Below, one piece after another: positions 27,316 through 37,068 of a stretch of 64,000 bases of DNA; within the stretch, counting starts at the first letter, position 1; each line of letters opens with the position of its first letter. The DNA lies in NCBI RefSeq assembly GCF_002420705.1, contig NZ_DIIM01000018.1, forward strand, positions 33,810 to 97,809, in the 5' to 3' direction. The DNA comes from Sphingobacterium sp. UBA5670. GTDB taxonomy: Bacteria > Bacteroidota > Bacteroidia > Sphingobacteriales > Sphingobacteriaceae. Below the pieces are notes generated by a model. That model saw nothing but the letters and a program-made list of their open reading frames with translations, had not been told where the DNA came from and searched no databases. Made by a program: the position numbers and the translations under genes.

Positions 27316-29706
27316 ATGGTAAAGAATTATTTTAAAATCGCTTGGCGAAATATTAGAAAAAACAAAGGATTTTCTCTTCTAAATATGTTTGGACTTAGTA
27401 TAGGAATAACATGTTTTCTATTATTGGCGGCATATATATACCATGAATCCAGCTACGAGCGTTTCCTCCCCAATGCCGACCGTCTAGCATATATCAGCCT
27501 CAACTACAAATCGCCAAACAGCACGGAAGAAGTAAATTCTTCGGTAACACCAACAGGTTTGGTTCCGACCATGCAAGCGGAATTTCCAGAGATAGAACAG
27601 GCAACCAGACTTTACGGCTATACCAAAGGCAGTAAGATAGAATACAAGGAAGCATTGATCACTGAAAAAGGTCTATTATATGCAGACCAAAATATTTTTA
27701 AGACATTAGGCTATAAATTTATTGAAGGGGACCCGAAATCAGCGTTAGCAGAGCCTAATCAAATTGTCTTAACAGAGAAACTAGCAGAGAAATATTTCCC
27801 TAATCAACCGGCCATCGGTCAGACACTATCCATTGACAAAATCAACTGGAAAATTACAGGCATTATCGCAGACTTACCCACAAATACCCAGCTGAATTTC
27901 TCTGCACTTCTTTCCAACAAAGGATTAGAACGCTACAAAGAAATGGCTTGGTCATCGGCCAATGATATCAGCATAGCACTCTTAAAAAACAAAAATCATT
28001 TCAGTTTGATCCAGCAGAAATTGGATCAAATGACAAAATCAAAATTTGCTGAAGCAACAAAACAAGGCTATCAATTTCGGTTCGTCTTAGAAAAGCTGAC
28101 CGAGATCCATCTTTATTCCAAAGCTGCGGGCACGGGTAACATAACCTCTATCTATATTTTAATGGCCTTGGGCACTGCACTCATTATTCTAACCTGTATC
28201 AATTTTACAAATTTGGTCTTGGCACATGCTCTCGAACGAAAAAAGGAAATCGGGGTCAAAAAAGTGTTGGGTGCCGCAAGGAAAACAATATTCTTTCAAT
28301 TCTTCTTTGAATGCAGTATCATGGTCTTTCTGGCTGTCGCTTTTAGTCTTCTGACGACAGTATTCCTGTTACCAGTGTTCAGCTCATTTATGGGCGCCGA
28401 AATGAAATTGACCGTATGGACAGACCCTAGGTTTTATGCCTCTTTGCTTGTTTTCGTTGTCCTGCTGACACTCCTATCAGGTGGCTGGCCAGCTTATTCG
28501 ATCGCCAGTTCAAAGCCTATTTCTATTTTCAAACGAAAACTTACTGAAAAACAACATGGAATATCACTAAGCAAAGTACTCGTGACTTTTCAGTTCAGTA
28601 TCTCTATATTCTTTATTATCTGCACCTTATTTGCCAGTAGACAGATGGATTTTATCCAATCCAAAAACACAGGTTTGGATCGCTCTGATATGCTAGTCAT
28701 TGATGGACGAGGATGGCAAGATAAAGAAAGACAACTGTTAAAAGACAAATTACTGCAGCTCAATAGTGTCCAAGGAGTGACTGCTTCGTATGATAACCCA
28801 GTCAATATCCAAGGTGGCTACAGCATCAATGAAGTAGAAGGCCAACCCAGTGATTTTGATATGAATGTTACTGCAATCCCGATTGAAAAAGATTTTGTAT
28901 CCGTTTTTCATATCCCAACAGTCGCTGGCACACCGCTTTCAGATACAGATATCTTACGCGCACGGGATACAGCCTCCCCAGAATATGGCTTTGTGGTGAA
29001 TACCCTCGCGGCATCGGCCATGGGGTTTACGCCAGAGCAAGCTATAGGAAAGAAAATCAATTTAAATGGACGCAAGGGAAGCATCAAACAAGTTGTTGCG
29101 AGTTTTAACTTTGCTTCACTCCACAACGAAGTCAAACCAATCGTACTTTTTCCTGAGTATGACTATTTCGGCAATATTTTCGTTCGGCTCAACCCAACTA
29201 CGCCTCTAAAAGATGCCTTGACTCAAGTAAAAGCTGTCATCAAAGACATCGACTCAAAAAACAGTTTTGAATATCATTTTCTCAATGACGACTATAACAA
29301 GCTATATCTCAAAGATCAACAAACAACCCGTGTAATGCAGCTGTTTTCGATCATTACAATTGCTATCGCCTGTATGGGACTATTTGCGCTATCAGCATAC
29401 GCTGTGCAACAACGCTTCAAAGAGATTGGTATCCGTAAAGTATTAGGTGCCTCAACAGGAAAAATTGTTAAAATATTAAGCGTGGACTTCATGGCGCTAG
29501 TCCTTTCCGCTGTCTTTATCAGTGTACCCTTAGGTTGGTACGCCATGCACCGCTGGGTGGAAAATTTTGCGTATCACATTACACTGGACTGGTGGGTATT
29601 TATCCTGGCAGCAATCAGCGCATTACTGGTATCATTTGTCACGATCAGTTTTCAAACTGTAAAAGCGGCAATTGTAAACCCTGTTGATAGTTTAAGGGAC
29701 GAATAG
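27316..29706 (+). CDS. MacB/FtsX-type ABC permease 9
   Basis: ATGs exist at 27304, 27310 and 27316; the last gives MVKNYFKIAWRNIRKNKGFS, aligned with the paralogues, and 796 aa. Coupling segments NLVLAHALERKKEIGVKKVL (from about 297; Lys for Arg) and AVQQRFKEIGIRKVLGAS (from about 694). GWPAYSIASSKPISIFK replaces the usual YPAxxLSxFxPIxxLK, and the second domain carries NTLAASAMGFTPEQAIGKK. Tail NPVDSLRDE. It opens the second multi-gene unit, running to 39474, under its own paired activator site and sigma54-like promoter. Confidence 0.92.
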   Translation: MVKNYFKIAWRNIRKNKGFSLLNMFGLSIGITCFLLLAAYIYHESSYERFLPNADRLAYISLNYKSPNSTEEVNSSVTPTGLVPTMQAEFPEIEQATRLYGYTKGSKIEYKEALITEKGLLYADQNIFKTLGYKFIEGDPKSALAEPNQIVLTEKLAEKYFPNQPAIGQTLSIDKINWKITGIIADLPTNTQLNFSALLSNKGLERYKEMAWSSANDISIALLKNKNHFSLIQQKLDQMTKSKFAEATKQGYQFRFVLEKLTEIHLYSKAAGTGNITSIYILMALGTALIILTCINFTNLVLAHALERKKEIGVKKVLGAARKTIFFQFFFECSIMVFLAVAFSLLTTVFLLPVFSSFMGAEMKLTVWTDPRFYASLLVFVVLLTLLSGGWPAYSIASSKPISIFKRKLTEKQHGISLSKVLVTFQFSISIFFIICTLFASRQMDFIQSKNTGLDRSDMLVIDGRGWQDKERQLLKDKLLQLNSVQGVTASYDNPVNIQGGYSINEVEGQPSDFDMNVTAIPIEKDFVSVFHIPTVAGTPLSDTDILRARDTASPEYGFVVNTLAASAMGFTPEQAIGKKINLNGRKGSIKQVVASFNFASLHNEVKPIVLFPEYDYFGNIFVRLNPTTPLKDALTQVKAVIKDIDSKNSFEYHFLNDDYNKLYLKDQQTTRVMQLFSIITIAIACMGLFALSAYAVQQRFKEIGIRKVLGASTGKIVKILSVDFMALVLSAVFISVPLGWYAMHRWVENFAYHITLDWWVFILAAISALLVSFVTISFQTVKAAIVNPVDSLRDE

Positions 29707-29738
29707 AAGAATCTTATCACGATCATTACTCAATAACT

Positions 29739-32102
29739 ATGATAAAGAACTACATCAAAATAGCATGGCGGAACCTATGGAAAAGCAAGGGGTACTCCGC
29801 GATTAATATTATTGGACTTTCTATTGGATTGGCAGCTGTACTGATCATCGGTATATGGATAAAAAATCAATTGCAATTCGACAATTTTTACAGCAACCAA
29901 GAAAACATATATAAACTTTGGAACAAATACAAAAATGATGATGGGAAAATAAATCTAATGGACGTTACCTCAGGGCGAGCAGCTCGGGCTCTATTAGAGG
30001 ATTATCCAGAAGTAGAACGTGCAGCTCGCATGTATTGGAGCAGCACCGCCCTGATGTCTTTTGGCGATAAGAAGATCAAGTCCAAGGGAAATGAGGTTGA
30101 TCCATCCTTTATTGAATTATTTGATTTCAAGTTGAAACGTGGAAATAATCATCAGGCACTAGCCGAAGTAAACAATATTATTCTAACTGAAAGTTTAGCA
30201 AAGAGTATATTTGGGGATATAGATCCATTGGATAAAACTATTATTCTTGACAATAAGGAACCTTATAAAGTTTCTGCTGTTATGCAAGATTTGCCAAGCA
30301 ATACCAATTTCGACTTTAATTATCTGATCCCTTTAGCCGATGCCAGTAAATATTCACCAAATTGGAATACGATTACATTTTCAACTTATGTGCAATTAAA
30401 ATCAGGAACCGATGTTGATGCTTTCAATAATAAGCTCATCAACATGATCGAGAGAAAATCCAACAAGGAGTTAAAAGGATCACTTTTTTTATATCCGGTA
30501 TCCAAAATGCATCTGTATTCCAGATTCGAGCAGGGAGTCCCAGCCGGCGGAAAGATAGATCAAGTTAAATTAGTAGCGGGAATAGGTTTATTGATATTAT
30601 TGATTGCCTGTATCAATTTTATCAATCTCAGTACTGCCCGTAGCCAAAAAAGAGCAAAGGAAGTTGCTATACGAAAAGTTGTAGGAGCCAAACGTTTCCA
30701 TTTAATTGTCCAATTTCTCGCTGAATCTATACTGCTAGCTGTTATATCAGGCGCAAGTGCACTATTATTGACTAAGTTTATGCTCCCCTTATTTAATAAA
30801 ATTTTAGATAAACCCTTAGCCTTTTCGTCCTCAGATACAGCACTATGGTTTTCGTTAGTAGGTTTTATCTTTTTAACAGGATTATTGGCTGGATTATATC
30901 CGGCTTTTGTACTGTCCGCTTTCAAACCAGTTAAATCACTAAAAATATTTGCACGATCAAAAAAGTTTTCATTGAATTTTCGAGAATTATTAGTTGTCTT
31001 CCAATTTAGTATAGCCGTTATACTGATTATCGCGACCATTGTTGTCAGGCGGCAAATTGAATATGCAGGACAACGTGACATTGGCTATAATACAGCTCAA
31101 TTGCTCGAAATTGGACTCGAAGGTGATCTAGGAAAAAACTATGAGGCAATCAAATCAGAATTGATCAATAAGGGAGTCGCTACCGCTGTCACACGAATAG
31201 GATCTTCAATCACAGGCAGTTCCGGCAATTCTTGGGGAGGTTTCTCCTGGCAGGGAGCTACTCCCGAACAAGAGAAAAAAATGGGTTTTAATCTGGGAAG
31301 AGCGGAAAGTGATCTTGTCAAAACTCTTGGATTAAGGCTCGTAGCAGGACGTGATATTGATTATTCGAGATTAGCAGCCGATAGTACTGCTGCGTTACTG
31401 AATGAAGCTGCTGTCAAGGAAATGAAATTGGAAAATCCTGTCGGGAGCTTTCTTAAATGGGGTGACAACAGCTATACCATCGTCGGTGTAATCAACGACT
31501 ATATCAGTGGCTCCCCCTATAGTCCCGTAAAACCAATGCTCATATATGCTAACAAAACAGCATTATTCAATTTGGTTATACGTACCAGTCCAAACAGAGC
31601 GATGGAAATGAGCCTAAAGCAAATCGAGGAAATTATTAAAAAATTCAATCCAGCCTACCCCTTCGAGTACCAGTTTGTGGATCAGAAATTTGCAGCTAAA
31701 TTCAACGATCAGCAACAGACAGCTAAACTCGCATTCATTTTTTCGGGATTAGCTATTTTCATCTCTTGCCTGGGCTTATTTGGGCTTGCTTCTTATATTG
31801 CTGAACTGAAAACTAAAGAAATTGGCATTCGTAAGGTACTCGGTGCTTCGGTAAGTGGGATTACCGCCATGTTATCCAAAGATTTTGTAAAGCTTGTCAT
31901 TATTTCCATTCTGATTGCTTCACCAATAGCCTGGTGGCTGATGAACAAATGGCTACAGGACTTTTCCTATCGCATTGAAATACAATGGTGGTTTTTTGCA
32001 TTAGCGGGAATTTCTGCCTTATTCGTGGCTTTCTTTACGGTAAGTACGCAAGCCATAAAGGCTGCCAATAGTAATCCGGTAAAAACGTTGAGGGATGAAT
32101 AG
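29739..32102 (+). CDS. MacB/FtsX-type ABC permease 10
   Basis: 787 aa, 32 bp after permease 9, starting MIKNYIKIAWRNLWKSKGYS. Coupling segments NLSTARSQKRAKEVAIRKVV (from about 294) and IAELKTKEIGIRKVLGAS (from about 684), both with the key basic residues. The second periplasmic domain contains GSSGNSWGGFSWQGATPEQE, and then FLKWGDNSYTIVGVINDYIS. Overall it is close to permease 11 (shared GxDIDxxxxAxDSTAxxLNEAAVK pattern and FEYQFVDQKFxxKF). Tail NPVKTLRDE. Confidence 0.93.
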   Translation: MIKNYIKIAWRNLWKSKGYSAINIIGLSIGLAAVLIIGIWIKNQLQFDNFYSNQENIYKLWNKYKNDDGKINLMDVTSGRAARALLEDYPEVERAARMYWSSTALMSFGDKKIKSKGNEVDPSFIELFDFKLKRGNNHQALAEVNNIILTESLAKSIFGDIDPLDKTIILDNKEPYKVSAVMQDLPSNTNFDFNYLIPLADASKYSPNWNTITFSTYVQLKSGTDVDAFNNKLINMIERKSNKELKGSLFLYPVSKMHLYSRFEQGVPAGGKIDQVKLVAGIGLLILLIACINFINLSTARSQKRAKEVAIRKVVGAKRFHLIVQFLAESILLAVISGASALLLTKFMLPLFNKILDKPLAFSSSDTALWFSLVGFIFLTGLLAGLYPAFVLSAFKPVKSLKIFARSKKFSLNFRELLVVFQFSIAVILIIATIVVRRQIEYAGQRDIGYNTAQLLEIGLEGDLGKNYEAIKSELINKGVATAVTRIGSSITGSSGNSWGGFSWQGATPEQEKKMGFNLGRAESDLVKTLGLRLVAGRDIDYSRLAADSTAALLNEAAVKEMKLENPVGSFLKWGDNSYTIVGVINDYISGSPYSPVKPMLIYANKTALFNLVIRTSPNRAMEMSLKQIEEIIKKFNPAYPFEYQFVDQKFAAKFNDQQQTAKLAFIFSGLAIFISCLGLFGLASYIAELKTKEIGIRKVLGASVSGITAMLSKDFVKLVIISILIASPIAWWLMNKWLQDFSYRIEIQWWFFALAGISALFVAFFTVSTQAIKAANSNPVKTLRDE

Positions 32103-32202
32103 CGATCAAGATAGTTAGAAAGTCATCGTTATAACCATCAGAGACAATTGATCCATATTAATCAATAAAGCCAAAAGTTTAAAAACGAAAGAGTAAAAAA
32201 TC

Positions 32203-34596
32203 ATGATAAGGAACTATATTAAAATTGCCTGGCGCAATCTGATGAAGAATAAGTCATTCTCTTTGATTAACATCATCGGGTTAGCGATCGGTATGGCCGG
32301 AGCATTACTTATTGCACTTTGGTTGCAGCATATGTTGACCATGGACCGCTTTCATGAGAAAGGTAATCGCCTGTATGTATTGAGTAATCGTGACGAATTT
32401 CAAGGCGATAAGTCAGCCTGGGCGTATACGCCTAAAATATTAGCGCCCTCATTGGCAGCTGATTTCCCCGATATCGAAGCTTTTACAAGATACAACGAGG
32501 GACATCAATTTTTAACAACATTCAAGGAAAAAAAGCTCATTGCTAATACTGTTTTCATCGATCCCGGTTTTTTCAGGATGTTCTCTTTCCCATTTATTAA
32601 AGGCAAACAGAATGTTAGATTTGATCATCCCAAAGGCCTTGTCCTCACGGAAAGATATGCAAAGGCTTTATTTGGCGACGAAGACCCTATTGGAAAATCT
32701 ATTAAAATAGATTCGGTTAATCAAGTCTCTGTGCAAGCCGTGCTGAAAGATCTTCCGAGCAATTCAAGCTTTAAATTTGACATCCTGCTTCCCTTCGAGT
32801 ATGCAAAAATAATTGGCTATGTAGACGACAACTGGAGCAACAATTCAATAAGCACTTATATATTATTAAAAGAAGGTGTTTCACTAACGGCATTCAATGA
32901 CAAGATCAGAACCTATTTAAGAGACCATATCAACGCCAGCAATAAGGCTGACGGTCGTCTTTCTGCCAGAAATACGGGCGAGATTTTTGCCTTTTCTTAT
33001 CCAGATTCTTTCCTTTACAATAGCGGAAAAGGAGGAAATTATACTTCCGGACGTATTGATATCGTCAAACTATTTGCTTGGATTGGTGTATTTATTTTAT
33101 TGGTAGCCAGCATCAATTTTATGAATTTAAGCACGGCGCGTTCCGAACGCCGTGCGAAAGAGGTCGGTGTCCGCAAAGTAATCGGTGCTAATAAGACAAG
33201 CCTAATGGCGCAGTTCCTGGTTGAAAGCATATTGATTAGCCTGATCGGCATGGTACTCGCGACTATACTTGTTTTTATTGTCCTGCCATTTTTTAACGAG
33301 CTTGTCGGAAAACAGCTTAGCTTATCGTTATTAAACTTACCAACCTGGCTTTTTTTAATTGGTTTTGCCTTATTTACGGGTGTGTTAGCGGGTACCTACC
33401 CGGCCTTTTTTCTTTCTTCATTTCAGCCTATCAAGACCCTGAAAGGAAAATTTGTTTCTAAAACAAGAGGCCTTAGTATTCGCTCGCTCTTAGTCGTCGT
33501 TCAATTTAGTCTCGCTATTATATTGATTATCGCGACAGTCATTGTGGCCAAACAAATCCAATATACCAAACAGCGCGACCGCGGTTATAATGAAAATGGG
33601 CTGCTTTACAGCAGTATCCAAGGTGACCTCGAAAAGAATTATAAGATTCTCAGAGACGAATTATTAGCCAGTAATGCCGTTGTTTCTGTATCAAAAAATA
33701 TGTCGCCGGTAACAGATTTCTACAGCAATGGCTGGGGATTTACATCTGGTATACCAACGGAACAGGACAAACGCATTTCTTATAACCGATTTAGTACCGA
33801 TGCCGATGCCGTAAAAAATCTAGGCCTAACGCTTACACAGGGGCGGGATATCGATATTTACAAATTTGCGACAGACAGTACGGCTTTGATTTTAAATGAA
33901 TCCGCAGTAAAAAGTTTGCATCTCAAAAATCCGGTTAATAGCATTGTGGATGGCGATGGCACAAAGTGGACTGTAGTTGGGGTTATCAAAGATTTTATTA
34001 TTGGATCACCTTTCGGAGACAATAAACCCATGGTGATATTAGGGCCACAAGCCTGGTTTACAACGATTCATTATCGTTTAAATACAAACAACAACATCGC
34101 GGACAACTTAAAAACAATTGAGTCAATCTTTAAAAAGTTCAACCCAGACTACCCTTTCGAATATCAATTTATTGACAAAACATACGAAGAAAAATTTAAG
34201 GAAACAAAAGCGATAGGTACACTGGCTATGATCTTTGCAGGATTGACGATCTTTATTTCCTGCCTGGGTTTATTGGCATTAATCGCCTATATGGCCGAAA
34301 CTCGGATGAAAGAAATTGCCGTTCGTAAAGTTCTCGGTGCAAGTGCCACCCAAGTAACATCTCTACTTTCGATCGATTTTATCAAGCTCGTCGTTGTCGC
34401 CATTTTTATCGCAACACCTATTGCTTGGTGGGCTATGGACAAATGGCTACAAGATTACAGCTATCGGATTGCGATACAATGGTATTACTTTGTCATCGCT
34501 GGATTATTGGCTATCCTGATCAGTATGGCCACGATAAGCTATCAAGCAATTAAGGCTGCATTAAGTAATCCCGTCGATAGTTTACGTGATGAGTAA
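32203..34596 (+). CDS. MacB/FtsX-type ABC permease 11
   Basis: 797 aa. The 100-bp gap before it is the longest inside this unit; I see neither paired dyads nor a -24/-12 element there. Start MIRNYIKIAWRNLMKNKSFS. Coupling segments NLSTARSERRAKEVGVRKVI (from about 304) and MAETRMKEIAVRKVLGAS (from about 694). A close paralogue of permease 10, with the same QGRDIDIYKFATDSTALILN-type region and FEYQFIDKTYEEKFKE before the sixth membrane segment. Tail NPVDSLRDE. Confidence 0.93.
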   Translation: MIRNYIKIAWRNLMKNKSFSLINIIGLAIGMAGALLIALWLQHMLTMDRFHEKGNRLYVLSNRDEFQGDKSAWAYTPKILAPSLAADFPDIEAFTRYNEGHQFLTTFKEKKLIANTVFIDPGFFRMFSFPFIKGKQNVRFDHPKGLVLTERYAKALFGDEDPIGKSIKIDSVNQVSVQAVLKDLPSNSSFKFDILLPFEYAKIIGYVDDNWSNNSISTYILLKEGVSLTAFNDKIRTYLRDHINASNKADGRLSARNTGEIFAFSYPDSFLYNSGKGGNYTSGRIDIVKLFAWIGVFILLVASINFMNLSTARSERRAKEVGVRKVIGANKTSLMAQFLVESILISLIGMVLATILVFIVLPFFNELVGKQLSLSLLNLPTWLFLIGFALFTGVLAGTYPAFFLSSFQPIKTLKGKFVSKTRGLSIRSLLVVVQFSLAIILIIATVIVAKQIQYTKQRDRGYNENGLLYSSIQGDLEKNYKILRDELLASNAVVSVSKNMSPVTDFYSNGWGFTSGIPTEQDKRISYNRFSTDADAVKNLGLTLTQGRDIDIYKFATDSTALILNESAVKSLHLKNPVNSIVDGDGTKWTVVGVIKDFIIGSPFGDNKPMVILGPQAWFTTIHYRLNTNNNIADNLKTIESIFKKFNPDYPFEYQFIDKTYEEKFKETKAIGTLAMIFAGLTIFISCLGLLALIAYMAETRMKEIAVRKVLGASATQVTSLLSIDFIKLVVVAIFIATPIAWWAMDKWLQDYSYRIAIQWYYFVIAGLLAILISMATISYQAIKAALSNPVDSLRDE

Positions 34597-34644
34597 CTAA
34601 AGTTTAACGTTTTTTTTCGATAGCATTAAACCAGGTAGAAGACG

Positions 34645-37035
34645 ATGAATTCATTCAAACTTGCCCTTCGCAGCATTATAAAAAACCGACAATATACTTG
34701 GATCAATATCTTAGGGTTAAGTATGGGTTTCTCCCTGTGTCTTCTCGTATTCGCTCTTGTCATTGAAGAAAATTCGTATGACAAAAGCTGGAAAAATGCC
34801 GATCACCTCTTTCGGATTGTTACCATAGATTCTACTGCTGGCCTTGAACGACAGATGTCGAGAACATTCGTTAATTTAAGTACAGAACTCAAACAAGTAT
34901 TTCCAGAGATTCAAAATGAGGCTCGTATAGAATCTAGAAAATACTATCTAAAACCGGATGCTAACTCAACACAATCCATAGGCATACAAGCACTGGAATC
35001 GGAAACCAACATCTTGGACATGTTGAGCATCAAGCTTCTTGAAGGCAATCCTAAGCAGCTGGTCCAAGGAAAAACAAACCTACTCATCGACAAAGAATTC
35101 AAAGAAAAATATTTTAGGAATGAAAATGTCATTGGAAAAGTCATCCAAAGTGCCGACCCCTATAGTGATCAGCCATCTGATTATATTATTACGGGAGTTA
35201 TGGATAATCTTCCTTATAATTCAACGCTCAGAGCTTCCATCATTGCTTTAGTTCCAAAGATATCGATGGAATTAAACAAAGATGGCTCGGGCTACTACAC
35301 CGAACAATTTGTACAGCTAAAATCCGGGACACCAAGAGTAGATCTTGAGCAGAAATTAAATCATTGGTATAAAGGATTCCTCAGTCCAAATACAAAACAT
35401 GTAACTTCCTTTCGCCTTCAGCCTATTCAGTACATCTATATGGAGCCATTAGGCAGCGCAGAAATCAGTGGCAACCAAAAAACAACAAACATATTTGTAG
35501 GCGTTGCCGTTTTGGTCTTTATTATTTCCTGTATCAATTTTATTAATATCTATGCTGTAAGAACCGTTAAAAGATTAAGAGCACTTCATATACATCAGAT
35601 CCTAGGAGCCAGCCGCCCCCAAATGATCAGGCGTATGCTATTAGAAACAATCCTACTTTTTTTTATTTCCGCAATATGCAGTTTAGTCCTTTTTAAACTT
35701 GGATTGTCCCAACTGGAACACTTTATAGGCTATGATCTCGCTTATGTGAGATCCTTACAGCTCCCCTTGCTATTGGCCTTTCTGACGGTATCGATCATCC
35801 TTGGTCTATTGATTGGCTTTTATCCCGCATGGCTGATCTCTGGTATTAAGAGTTCGGATGCCTTGAAGAATAAGCTGTCAAAAATCCCTAATGCCGAAGT
35901 GTTGATTAAAAAAATGCTTATTACAACACAATTTAGTCTTGCTATTATCGTCCTCATAGGACTTATAACAATTAAGTCACAACTTAACTATATGCAATCA
36001 GCACCACTGGGAATGGAAGTCAAAAATGTGCTAAATATCGACTATTTCAATAAGGGCTCACAAAATACAAGTATAAAAGATCAAATTAGTCAACTTACCG
36101 GTATTGAATCGATCAGCGTCGCTGCCTGGACACCAACGATCGGTTCAGGCTACCTTGCCAAGACAATTGTAGATAAAGACGATCCGGAAAAAAACATCCA
36201 AGTCAGTTTTATCGGTGGGGATAAGGATCTGTCCAAGACTTTGGGAATCCATTTGATTAAAGGTCGATTATTGACTCCTGAAGATTATACGCATGTTGAA
36301 ATGGGAGCAGAAGATGACGGAGAGATCAATAATGTCCTTGTGACCGAAAGCACCGCAAGAAAGCTTGGGATAGACAAACTCGGTATCTTATATAAAGACC
36401 TTCAAATTATCCCCGTCGGGATCATTAAAGATTTTCATAGTGAGTCTTTTCGTCTAAAGATGGTACCGACTGTGATTTTAGCAAAAGATTTTAATGGAAG
36501 CGGCAATATTCTGATAAAAGTGGCGGAAGGACAAGAACAGCAAATCCTTCGATCGGTATCTAAAATCATTCAGCGTACCTATCCTGACAAACACGTTTCA
36601 TTTCAATGGATCGATGAGTTAATTGCAGAACAATATGAAAAGGAAAATAAGCAAGTACAATTGTTTATTTTATTTAGTGCTTTGGCGCTATTGATCTCCG
36701 CATTGGGTATTACGGGCTTAATTATGCAAAATCTTGAACAGCGTACCAAAGAAATCGGCATTCGCAAAGTCCTAGGCGCAACTGTGCTCGACATATCACA
36801 TCTCTTTTCAAAAGATTATCTCATCTTAACGTCATTAGCTATTTTTATTGCCAGTCCAATAGCCTGGTATTTTTCAAAAAAATGGCTTGAAGATTATGCC
36901 TACAATGTGGGGGTACAATGGTGGTTCTTTATCCTTGCAGCAGCGGCAACCTTTTTGATCAGTATGATTACTGTCAATATCCAAACAATACGCGCGGCGC
37001 TAAGCAATCCCGTAGATAGCTTACGAAACGAGTAA
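34645..37035 (+). CDS. MacB/FtsX-type ABC permease 12, divergent first coupling helix
   Basis: 796 aa, 48 bp after permease 11, starting MNSFKLALRSIIKNRQYT. The first coupling segment has lost the usual pattern: NIYAVRTVKRLRALHIHQIL (from about 299) in place of NLSTARSxxRAKEVGIRKVI. Only GASR and the following helix remain recognisable. The second (NLEQRTKEIGIRKVLGAT, from about 695) is intact. The gene is full length and open, so this is divergence, not decay. The tail is NPVDSLRNE. If coupling helices dock on the two ATPase subunits, this permease would make one standard and one non-standard contact. Confidence 0.9.
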   Translation: MNSFKLALRSIIKNRQYTWINILGLSMGFSLCLLVFALVIEENSYDKSWKNADHLFRIVTIDSTAGLERQMSRTFVNLSTELKQVFPEIQNEARIESRKYYLKPDANSTQSIGIQALESETNILDMLSIKLLEGNPKQLVQGKTNLLIDKEFKEKYFRNENVIGKVIQSADPYSDQPSDYIITGVMDNLPYNSTLRASIIALVPKISMELNKDGSGYYTEQFVQLKSGTPRVDLEQKLNHWYKGFLSPNTKHVTSFRLQPIQYIYMEPLGSAEISGNQKTTNIFVGVAVLVFIISCINFINIYAVRTVKRLRALHIHQILGASRPQMIRRMLLETILLFFISAICSLVLFKLGLSQLEHFIGYDLAYVRSLQLPLLLAFLTVSIILGLLIGFYPAWLISGIKSSDALKNKLSKIPNAEVLIKKMLITTQFSLAIIVLIGLITIKSQLNYMQSAPLGMEVKNVLNIDYFNKGSQNTSIKDQISQLTGIESISVAAWTPTIGSGYLAKTIVDKDDPEKNIQVSFIGGDKDLSKTLGIHLIKGRLLTPEDYTHVEMGAEDDGEINNVLVTESTARKLGIDKLGILYKDLQIIPVGIIKDFHSESFRLKMVPTVILAKDFNGSGNILIKVAEGQEQQILRSVSKIIQRTYPDKHVSFQWIDELIAEQYEKENKQVQLFILFSALALLISALGITGLIMQNLEQRTKEIGIRKVLGATVLDISHLFSKDYLILTSLAIFIASPIAWYFSKKWLEDYAYNVGVQWWFFILAAAATFLISMITVNIQTIRAALSNPVDSLRNE

Positions 37036-37068
37036 ATATTTATTTATAGTAATAGAGGGGGCCTCAAT

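Noticed and set aside
32103..32202. Possible separate promoter in the 100-bp gap before permease 11
   Set aside because: No paired dyads, no -24/-12 element and no good TAnnTTTG seen; treated as internal to the 27316-39474 unit.
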